Shown: in pieces, positions 57,301 to 64,000 of the stretch
Layout: the number at the start of each line of letters is the position of its first letter
How positions within the stretch are numbered: position 1 is the first letter of the stretch
Assembly (NCBI GenBank): GCA_905221605.1
Contig: CAJNDS010002211.1
Span: 101,001 to 165,000 of the forward strand
Source of the DNA: Symbiodinium natans
Taxonomy: Eukaryota > Sar > Dinophyceae > Suessiales > Symbiodiniaceae
Direction of reading: 5' to 3'
DNA length: 64,000 nt
The notes under the pieces: generated by a model
Told to the model about the DNA's origin: nothing
The model's input: only the letters and a program-made list of their open reading frames with translations
Database searches by the model: none
Made by a program: the position numbers and the translations under genes

Positions 57301-60300
57301 CAATCACATGGGTTTGGCTTTTGTTAACCAGCACACAAATCTAGTCCAAAAACCATCTGCGCACATCTGATGTTTCGAGCCATGTTTCGAAGCATGCAAA
57401 ATCATGCCAGCGTAGACACCCAACAGTGAGAGACCACATGGGGCTCCAGACACCAAGAACCACAATGACGAGCAGCTCCAGCAGCAGAGCGCGAGGAGAC
57501 CAGCACAGGCTCTGCAGCTCTTTCAACAACATCAGGCTCTGCAGCTGCGCGTCCGTTTAGTGGGATGTTCCCTCTTATACCAACAGTCCTGAATAAGGAT
57601 GAAAATAGTTTCATAGGGGGTACCATAATCCCTATTAAGGACTGATGGTCTAGGGGGAGCATTCCAATCAATACACAAATGGACAAAAGTACACTTCATG
57701 GGGTCACCATGACTTTGATGCCACGGGAGCTCGTTTCGTCCTCGGCATATCACCTTTGTGCCACAACAGCCGACTTTCGAGCCACTGGGTGCACCACCAA
57801 ATGCGAAACTGTCGTCGCTTTTGGTCGTATGGGTTCGCCATGTCGTCGCTTTTTGCAATGCGAAACTGTCGCTGTTGGACGTCGGGGTTCGCCAAGTGTG
57901 AAACTGTGTGCTTTTGGATGTTTGGGTTCGCCAAATGCGAAACTGTTGTCGCTTTTGGGCGTCTTTGGATTTCGGGATGTTACGTCCAACAGCAACGGCA
58001 GTTGTGAGGATGGCGACGTCGATGAGTGCGCGCAGCGAACCCATCCGACGCCCCAAAGCCATTTTCAGGAGGCGGAGCGATGCAAGCCTCAAACAGTGCA
58101 TGTGATCTAGGCGAAATGCCACTAAATGCGCAAGAGGACTAGGCGGGAGCGCGATTCCCTCCACGAAGCCGAAATCATGGAGTTTGGGATGTTTCAAGGC
58201 CCCGAAAAATCCGTGTCCACCTCCTGTGCTCTGGACAGAATGCGATCTTCCAGAAAATGCGACTTCCCCACTCTTCCCAGCATACTCGCCAGGAGGTTGT
58301 TGCGTCCAGTTCACCAGCTCGTCTTGCTTTGAGAGTATCGTACGTCACGAAAGTCCAGCTTTCGCCCTCAACTGTTGCAGCTTGATTCGAGGCAGCGTCT
58401 TTGTCAACAAATCTGCCACACGTGATTCGCCAGATATATATGGCAGGAGAGGCTATTGGCTCTTGTTTCATTCGTATCGTGGGCGTTTTGTGGGCGTTCC
58501 TCGGGGGCTTCGGCGCTTTGCGGGCCCCGCGCGTGCAACTCTATGTAGCTGTCTGGCTTTCTAGTGCTGGCACGAATAGTTAGGTGCTTCAGCCAGTAAG
58601 CCACCCAAAGCACTGGTTCAACTTTTCATGGTTCAGTTGTACTTTTGTGTGGGCACAAAAACGATTGGCTTAATGGTTCCGGGGCTTAAGTCGCGCGACA
58701 GTTTAATCATACTGTTAAGCGTGCAGTCAGTATTTCGGCAGGAGCAACACAGGCTTGGTTCAAGAGTTCAATTGTGTAATTATTGATGAAACGGCTCACT
58801 GGTTTACTGGCATGATGGCTTAGTGGTTTCAGGCTGCATGTGAAACGCGAAAATACTGGAACCCATCTAGACGGAGACCGGAATACATTTTGCGAGAGAC
58901 CCTTTTACTCTGGTGAGCTTTCTCCACGAAGCGACACTTGCCCACGGCCTCGGAGCTTGAGGGTTCTCTCTTTGGGCCCTGAGTATGCTAATTGACTGGT
59001 TTAATTTTAACGCTACGCGACCCGCCTCGGCCTGAGCTTCTGTAACAAGGACAACCAGGGGGCTGGAGGGGGGGTGGGGCGGGGGGCAGGGGAGGGGGGG
59101 GGGCAGGAGGTGGGGTGCCTGCTTTGTGCTACCCAGACAGACACCTACGGCCCAAGGCCTCGGCGGATTGCGATTGTTTCATGTCTTTATCTCTCTGTCT
59201 CTGTGCCTATAGCCGTCTCAGTCGCTGTCTCCGTCTGCATCCCTGTCTCTGCCTCTGCCTCTGTCTCCGTCTCTGTCTCTCCTTCCGTCTTTCGCACAGG
59301 GTTCGCTTTGAAACCATTTGCGCGTCCATAGTCGGCGTACATCCGCATTGGTTTTGTGCTTCAACATCGGAGAGAGTAGAATGCTTTACTCCTTCCTCAT
59401 CAAGAGGTTGCACGTAGAGGTTTCCACCTGGCTTGATTCTCACCGGCCGTGCCCCCTCAAGTCTTCGAACAATTCCGAGTAGGACCAGCCCAAACAAACG
59501 GAAGTGCAGATAAGTACAAGACTTTGCTAGGTTTGCGGACTTCCGGGCAGTGGCAAGACGCAGTTCTGCTTGCCCCTCGGCCAAGAGCTTTGTTGGTGCC
59601 TCTACTTCCCACTCGCACCCGATGCAGTTTGGATCCTTCATTAGAAGGACACCTTTCGCTGGACCTTTAACCAAACTGTAAGGACATTGTCAGGCTTCAC
59701 ATGGAGACGTTGTTTTGCAGGCAGCTGTGCGCTGCAGCGCAGATCTCGCAGCGCCAGTCTCAACTCCACAGAACCGACAGCGATTGCAAGTTGCAGTGAA
59801 AGACGAGGCTGCCCGAAATTTGCTCACGTGCCCCAGCGGTGACAGGCCACTGCCTGGGTTTCCGGACTCGCTAGCCGAGGCGGTGCCTTGGGGCCTTTGC
59901 ATCCCCTCTCTTTTGGTGCATTGAGAGAGCCCTTCCATCCTTGACAGGCTGTGTATGTAGACACCGAGGGGTCTTTCGTGCCGGAGAGATACATGCAGGC
60001 GGATTGCCAATGAGCTCTCTTTAAGTGGTACGGTTTTGTCCTGAACCTTTGCGGACAACTGTGCTCAGAGCATCGCAGCCGTTAGGTTTGTGAAGCCCTG
60101 CTGTCCGAGACAAGGCCAAAGTCTTAACAGGGGCTTCCCCTAGAGTCTTGGGCATCGCACTAGCTGGACTGGAGAGGGCCGCCGCCAGACAATCACAGGC
60201 CGACTCTGGATGCAGCCTCAGCAGCGCGGCTGCTGGAGGCAGAAGCATGCTTAATGGCATGCTCAATGTGCCTCATGTCTAAGTGCAAGCGATTGAGAAC

Positions 60301-60947
60301 AGTGCGTACTACCAATATGCTGTGATCTTCTGTCTGCGTAGGCTGCTATGCGACGACTGCACGTTTGCCGAGCGGTGCCTCCATGCAATCAAGCAGCGTG
60401 CGTTTTTGGAGCACAGCAAAGCACAGCAAAGCGTCAACGTGTCAACTGCAAGTGACGAGCTGCCAAGTACGATGCGACAGAGCTGTTCTCCACCATCAAG
60501 CAGCTCAGCAGTTTCATCAAGGCCCAAAGGGCAAGGTCAATCATTGTAGAAGCTCTTTCTTGTCACCTCTTGACATGAAGTGTTGCACTGGACCTTCGAG
60601 CCGGCTGCGGGCTTTGCCATATTTTGCCTGAAACAGTTTATTTAGGGGTTTAGGGTTTAGGGGTTTAGGCGGTTTAGGCGGTTTAGGGGTTTAGGGGTTT
60701 AGGGTTTAGGGGTTTAGGGACTTGGAGACTCAGCAGACCTCAGCACTTTGTTTTCAGGGACGGCCTCGTGTTCGTGCCCTGGTTGTGGATTCCATCGCCT
60801 TCAGCTTCCGCCACGCGGCCTGGCCTTTAAAGGGAGTTCTTCAACGACTGCTCTTTGTCCTTGCCTTTGTGCCATGTCACGCATCTGGCACGTGTCTGAG
60901 TGCCCCCCCCACAGGAGCTGATGGACAACACTGCGCAGCGTGCCAGG
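54242..60947 (+). CDS. RAD51C: RAD51C-like recombinase (multi-exon span)
   Basis: RAD51C is a RecA-fold ATPase of homologous recombination. Exon candidates: 54242-54352 (start ATG; IPTPVADSLLSRGRKTAADV, helix-hairpin-helix-like N-domain), 54427-54570 (LNISLNEKTLGDLKVLAQ), about 56611-56686 (GLNGLLGSALQGGGTLLEAG then TE), 59531-59559 (VCGLPGSGK, Walker A), 59721-about 59800 (QLCAAAQIS after the junction Thr), 59948-59998 (AVYVDTEGSFVPERYMQ), about 60460-60530 (KYDATELFSTIKQLSSFIKA), 60758-60831 (RPRVRALVVDSIAFSFRH, Walker B) and 60915-60947 (ELMDNTAQRAR). The six-residue spacing between GGG and TE-x-CG is as in RAD51C. DTEGSF and IAFSFRH favour RAD51C over RAD51B or XRCC3. Several donors are GC. 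The exons after 60947 (TNQMTT region) were not found. Two plastid genes sit in the second intron. Confidence 0.75.
55172..55197 (+). promoter_or_regulatory. conserved leader with candidate trans-splice acceptor
   Basis: TAAAGTAGTCT followed by a pyrimidine-rich TTCCCTTGCCATC, conserved before both tandem genes (second at about 55959-55985). AG at 55178-55179 or 55181-55182 could accept the spliced leader. Inference from position. Confidence 0.45.
55198..55632 (+). CDS. plastid-targeted single-span membrane protein, tandem copy 1
   Basis: Single-exon 144-residue protein. Residues 6-20 are a secretory signal core ending near QAFVPS; an FVP-type residue after the signal is typical of secondary plastids. 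Residues 21-36 are Ser/Thr/Arg transit-peptide-like, residues 37-52 are a second hydrophobic Ala-rich segment ending PAWA, a likely thylakoid-type cleavage site. The mature part (from YDQQMMDAQ) has one membrane span at about 93-110 (VAGLFVIALVVFISAM) and a basic tail ending VKRYIENGF. This suggests a small thylakoid complex subunit, which I cannot name. The 5' context TAAAGTAGTCT about 25 bp before ATG is shared with copy 2 and offers AG acceptors for spliced-leader trans-splicing. The gene lies within the second intron of the RAD51C-like gene. Confidence 0.85.
   Translation: MAYRSPLVLCLVAAAVLLLAPQAFVPSPRSQTAGTALAAGAAAGAIAVPAWAYDQQMMDAQMLLARVPGGKRTQELGLVIPMADEDGLTDGQVAGLFVIALVVFISAMDLAKTMYNGINPAKFKTSKGKGYISPLVKRYIENGF
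55986..56420 (+). CDS. plastid-targeted single-span membrane protein, tandem copy 2
   Basis: Encodes exactly the same 144 residues as 55198-55632. I see one synonymous difference, GCC versus GCA in the DLAK codon stretch near 56317. The period is 788 bp, with 353 bp between stop and next ATG. Outside the coding sequence and about 30 bp of 5' leader (TAAAGTAGTCT...TTGCCATC), the copies diverge strongly. Near-identical tandem copies are common for highly expressed dinoflagellate genes; gene conversion or a very recent duplication would explain the match. Confidence 0.85.
   Translation: MAYRSPLVLCLVAAAVLLLAPQAFVPSPRSQTAGTALAAGAAAGAIAVPAWAYDQQMMDAQMLLARVPGGKRTQELGLVIPMADEDGLTDGQVAGLFVIALVVFISAMDLAKTMYNGINPAKFKTSKGKGYISPLVKRYIENGF
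57562..57665. repeat. MITE-like family 3, copy 3
   Basis: Begins GGGATGTTCCCTCTTATACC and ends TCTAGGGGGAGCATTCC; the inner GGGGTACCATAATCCCTATT and AAGGACTGATGGTCTA match the copy at 39825. Confidence 0.85.
57796..57985. repeat. minisatellite, unit about 50 bp, about 4 copies
   Basis: Each unit has ATGCGAAACTGTCGTCGCTT with a GGGTTCGCCA block; unit lengths vary. It makes a repetitive frame on the minus strand. Confidence 0.85.
59188..59292. repeat. (TCTGTC/CCTCTG)n minisatellite
   Basis: Degenerate six-base units such as TCTCTGTCTCTG, CCTCTGCCTCTG and TCCGTCTC. Confidence 0.88.
59531..59559 (+). CDS. RAD51C: RAD51C-like Walker A exon
   Basis: A 29-nt exon coding VCGLPGSGK plus AC, completed to Thr by the first G of the exon at 59721, which then reads QLCAAAQIS. 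The donor is GC (59560-59561). The joined motif GLPGSGKTQLC is the nucleotide-binding P-loop of RAD51 paralogues. Confidence 0.8.
60641..60722. repeat. interstitial telomere-like tract (TTTAGGG)n
   Basis: About ten TTTAGGG/TTTAGGGG/TTTAGGCGG units. It lies in the intron just before the RAD51C-like Walker B exon. Confidence 0.92.
60758..60831 (+). CDS. RAD51C: RAD51C-like Walker B exon
   Basis: Acceptor TTTTCAG. GRPRVRALVVDSIAFSFRH matches the Walker B strand and FRH signature of RAD51C. A telomere-like tract ends about 37 bp upstream. Confidence 0.8.
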
Positions 60948-60949
60948 GT

Positions 60950-62400
60950 GCGCTTTGTCAGGAGCATTGTGTGTCACACGCATTCTGTTCGCAACGCTTG
61001 CAAGAGTCAGTTAGGCTTTTGGCCTGCACCTGCCGCCGCACGAGAAAACGCAAGCTGCCTCGCAATCCTGGCTCAAAACATAGTTCTTCTTCTCCTGTGG
61101 AGCCAATAGCATTGGCGCCGCGCCTCCGCTGCAGGAGCTTCAGTGAAGAGTTCAGGCTTCAAAGGGCTGTGCTGTTCCTCGCTCGGATCTCTTTGCCTGG
61201 ACTCGAAAAGAATCTCACCCCCGGGTTCCCGCAAAGACTCCCACAGAGTATCCATGCAGTGCGCACTCCCCAGCCCGGAGAAGAATCCAGGTGGGATGTC
61301 CGAAGTCAGCCTTTTTTTTTGTTGCGCCTCGCGCATGCCTTTGTCTGTGTGTGTGTGTGTGTCTTCGCCGAGTCTGAGTCATGAGTTTGGAAGCACGGCA
61401 CTCAGCTGAGGCATGGGCTCATGCAGCATTTGGAGCTGGTCCTCCAGGACACCCCAGAACAGTAAAGCTCATAGAATTTTGGGGTACATTAGTACCCCTA
61501 TTTTCCGACATGCTCATGTGAAGCGTTTTCTGGTGTGTACCTTCGGGGTTGCAAGCAGGCAGTGTGCATTGCTAGTCGGGTTGCTGCTCTTGGCCAGGAC
61601 CAGGACAGCTTTTGCAAAGGAATCCGACGCTCGGCGGACCATGCAAAAGCTGGTAGGTGCCATCTTCCTTGTATTTGGGGGTTATTTAGGGTTGAGGGTT
61701 AAGGGTTTAGGATGCCTGGCCAGCCAAGGTGATTCTAGAGAAAGATGTTTGGAAGCGGCTGGGCCAAAACAAGCATGTGCGCACAGTCCGCCATAGCGTC
61801 GCAGAGCGGCGCCCATTGCTTCTTGTCGCGCTGATTTGATCATACTGCTGGTACAGCAAGAGGCCCGTGATTGCTAGGACATTTTCAGTGTCCTTATTTC
61901 AAAATATTCCTGATATTATTATACCTGCAATTGGTTATATTGCAGGCATGCAAGAGGGTGTGTCCGGTGTGCCCAACGCCTGAGGTAGCGAGCACCTGCG
62001 CGACTGACTTCGAAGCGATCCAGCCTGCCGGAGCCCCAAAAGTATCTGGTCGCCTCGGTCATGTAGGTCTTAGATTTGCTGTCGAAAGACCTCAAATGTC
62101 AAATTATTCTCAGGGCACCGTGCTCCGCATAAGAGATGCAACTGCTGTGTTGGTGCTGGGCATGATTGGCTACGAGCCACTCCTCGGTGCGCCGAGCCTG
62201 AAAGGCTGTGCCGCGCAGCCTGCTAGAGCCACGGTGGACCTCAGGCACCCTCGTGTGCTGTAGGATCTAGTTGATTTGAGGAGTTGGAAGTGTTGGGGGG
62301 GCAGCTTGTGGCTAGATGATCATTCTCAACTGCAGCCCTGCGGCCAGATTTCGAGAGCTTTGGTTGGCAAAGCATTCCCCCGATTGATCCGGTGCGTTTT
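60950..62400. other. no assignable gene
   Basis: Expected remaining RAD51C-like exons were not found. 61346-61364 is (GT)n. 61471-61505 has a GGGGTACATTAGTACCCC palindrome. 61675-61712 has degenerate TTAGGGTTGAGGGTTAAGGG. Frames at 61413-61796 and 61871-62263 show no recognised motif. Confidence 0.4.
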
Positions 62401-62439
62401 TCGCCATGCTGGCATGTTTACCAGCTTGTGTGGAGCGAG

Positions 62440-62466
62440 AGCGAGAGCGAGAGCGCGAGCGAAAGC

Positions 62467-62498
<32 letters not shown>
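62440..62498. repeat. (GA)n purine run
   Basis: GAGCGAGAGCGAGAG then (GA)n, directly abutting the spliced-leader relic. Confidence 0.9.
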
Positions 62499-62518
62499 CG
62501 TAGCCATTTTGGCTCAAG
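62499..62518 (+). other. spliced-leader relic (20 of 22 nt)
   Basis: CGTAGCCATTTTGGCTCAAG is a perfect match to positions 3-22 of the conserved dinoflagellate spliced leader (DCCGTAGCCATTTTGGCTCAAG). It is preceded by a GA run and followed by TCTCGGGG, not by a GT donor, so this is not a spliced-leader RNA gene. It marks the 5' end of a mature mRNA copied back into the genome. Confidence 0.92.
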
Positions 62519-62747
62519 TCTCGGGGGGAAACCCGCCCTCCCTTCGGGGCTTGAGCCCGCCGCGCCGCTTCCAGCAAGTTTCCCAGGCAGGGGCGTCCCT
62601 ATATCCCTTAGGTTGGGGGCTGAGTTCGGGGCGACAAATCGTGACAGTTGTCCTGGACTTCAGGTGGTGAGAGGGCTGACCTTAAGCAACGACCCCTGCC
62701 ATGGAACTCAGGAGCAGTGTAGAAGCAACAGTCGCAGCATTGGGGCC

Positions 62748-63392
62748 ATGCAGCATATCTCATCTTGGACTAGCTTGTGTTGCAGTGTTGTTCCAGGACC
62801 TTCCAGGACCTTCAAATGCCGGGGGATGAGTAAGCACAACAGGAACTCAAGCGGATCAGCCATGGAGGGAAAGGCGTGCTTGAAAGGAGTGCAGCTCCTG
62901 CGCGCCCTGTCCTTTGGCGACGGTTCTGACCAGAGCTTGGAAGGGGAGCAGCTTCCCGGCGACCTCCACACAGTGACCTTAGGCCTCTGTTTCAACCAGA
63001 GCTTCGAAGGGGTGCAGCTTCCCAGCGGTCTACGGGCACTGACCTTAAGCTATGCGTTCGACCAGAGCTTGGAAGGGGTGCAGCTTTTCGGCGGCCAACA
63101 GACGCTGACCTTTGGCAATGATTTCAACCAGAGCCTGGAAGGGGCGCAGCTTCCCAGCGGCCTACAGACCTTGCCCTTTGTCGAAACGCTCCACAACAAG
63201 AGCTTGGAGGGAGCGCAACTTCCCAGTCTACAGACTGTGACCTTTGCTGCGTCGTCGACGACCAGTACACCAGCCGGTCCAGGCCGCGTGCGGGCCAAGC
63301 CAGAGCGTGCAGCAGAAAACCGGGGGAGCACCGCAACAAGAAGGAAGAGGGGGAAGCAGGAGAAGGAAAGGCGCCTGGGAGAGGCGGCCTAA
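62748..63392 (+). CDS. FNIP-like repeat protein, probable retrogene
   Basis: The frame is open from 62406 through the spliced-leader relic to a stop at 63390. Because the relic marks an mRNA 5' end, the start must lie downstream: the first in-frame ATG is 62748, with others at 62826 and 62862. From about 62874 there are five 22-residue units of the type SLEGVQLPSGLRALTL-x4-FNQ, which resemble FNIP or leucine-rich solenoid repeats (L, L and FNQ positions conserved). The tail after 63250 is Ser/Thr then Arg/Lys-rich. I see no intron, as expected for a processed copy. Function is unknown; such repeats usually bind protein. The region before 62748 may also be repeat-derived. Confidence 0.7.
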   Translation: MQHISSWTSLCCSVVPGPSRTFKCRGMSKHNRNSSGSAMEGKACLKGVQLLRALSFGDGSDQSLEGEQLPGDLHTVTLGLCFNQSFEGVQLPSGLRALTLSYAFDQSLEGVQLFGGQQTLTFGNDFNQSLEGAQLPSGLQTLPFVETLHNKSLEGAQLPSLQTVTFAASSTTSTPAGPGRVRAKPERAAENRGSTATRRKRGKQEKERRLGEAA

Positions 63393-64000
63393 ACGGCGGT
63401 GCAGACACCGTTGACAAGAGGCACTGACCCTGAGTGACGGCCGCCTGAGTGGAAGGTTACGTCGGGTAAAGGGGGACTTTTGGGGGAAGGTTGATCCAGG
63501 TTCCTGTGAGCGTGGGAAAGAGGTTGGTTTGAAGGAAAGGGGTTAGTGGGGGAGGGGAGGTTCTTTTTCGGAAGGATTGTTTGAGGCTGGCGTTGTTTTT
63601 ACGGAAGGGGAGGAGGTAGTTGTGATGATATGTAGCACCGTCTGTCGACTTGTCTGTCTCCCTCTTCCGGAGGTGGTCCAGGTGTGGGTTGGCGATAGGG
63701 GTGAGTTTTTCCTTTGTGCTTGTGGAAGGGGGAGCCGTTCAGAGAAAATTTCAAGAAGGAGCCGGAGGCTCCCAGCCACGTACCGTCTGTGACCAGTCAG
63801 TGAGTCGCCGAAGCCAGCAAACTCTGGGGGAGGCCATTTTTGAGGTGACCCTTGAGTGGGGAAACCACAAGCGGGCCAGATGTAATTAGGGGCGGGACCT
63901 TCCGTGAACCAAATCAGATAGCCACTGCACGTTTTTTCTGCCCGACTTGCGCATCCTGCCACCAGCCCAGGCAGCCTAACGAAACCAAGAGGTTCAGTAC
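63393..64000. other. 3' flank, no gene seen
   Basis: G-rich mixed sequence with a short GGAGCCGGAGGCTCCC hairpin near 63760. No protein-like frame. Confidence 0.45.

Larger units (their letters stand above)
56690..59530. other. presumed RAD51C-like intron
   Basis: No other gene that I can support. It holds a GA run upstream of its start (56548-56568), a MITE-like element (57562-57665), a minisatellite (57796-57985), a G-rich run (59060-59113) and a TCTGTC repeat (59188-59292). 58600-58830 repeats GGTTCA/GGCTTAATGG-like words. Confidence 0.5.

Noticed and set aside
57532-58314. 260-residue minus-strand frame
   Set aside because: Its centre is the translated minisatellite (repeating WRT-x-TSKS) and its end lies in a MITE-like element.
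62499-62518. Spliced-leader RNA gene
   Set aside because: No GT donor or Sm-like site follows the 20-mer; the sequence goes straight into a coding-like region, so it is a relic.

Overview
The window looks like nuclear DNA of a photosynthetic dinoflagellate, probably Symbiodinium-like. Four signs point there: (1) a perfect 20-nt copy of the dinoflagellate spliced leader lies inside a reading frame at 62499-62518; (2) introns combine GT, GC and apparently GA donors with AG acceptors; (3) plant-type TTTAGGG telomere motifs are scattered inside introns; (4) two near-identical tandem genes encode a small protein with a plastid-type multipartite leader. Every gene I could support is on the + strand, as in dinoflagellate unidirectional gene blocks. 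The taxonomic call is inference; no rRNA or other marker gene was found.

Layout. 1-5023 is the 3' two thirds of a Ty1/copia-type retrotransposon (integrase tail, zinc knuckle, reverse transcriptase, RNase H, then a long unexplained extension), broken by one base at the reverse transcriptase catalytic box; a possible 3' LTR begins near 5771. 5.8-20.8 kb is almost gene-free and very repeat rich: a direct/inverted repeat complex (6.1-8.8 kb), a 1.26-kb TAC microsatellite (10.69-11.95 kb), a 1.1-kb almost pure AT island (13.98-15.08 kb), and a 1.7-kb minisatellite whose monomers are hairpins (15.47-17.15 kb). 20.88-21.93 kb is a Pro/Ala-rich reading frame of uncertain status.

29.4-34.7 kb holds exons of a nephrocystin-4 (NPHP4) homologue, a ciliary transition-zone protein. 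42.65-46.1 kb (possibly to 47.4 kb) holds a chain of short in-phase exons of an IQ-motif protein H (IQCH) homologue. 47.6-54.18 kb holds good exon candidates of one or more genes I cannot name. 54.24-60.95 kb holds exons of a RAD51C-like recombinase. Inside an intron of that gene sit two tandem copies (55198-55632, 55986-56420) of a 144-residue plastid-targeted, single-span membrane protein. 62.4-63.4 kb is a frame with FNIP-like 22-residue repeats and the embedded spliced-leader relic, best explained as a reinserted processed cDNA.

Between the exons lie at least four small terminal-inverted-repeat (MITE-like) families, a 458-bp foldback element with a G-run/C-run loop, a perfect 32-bp palindrome, many simple repeats, and about ten interstitial telomere tracts, several of them just upstream of splice acceptors. 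Exon borders were set by eye from reading frame, phase and splice dinucleotides; homologies rest on remembered family sequences, not on a search.
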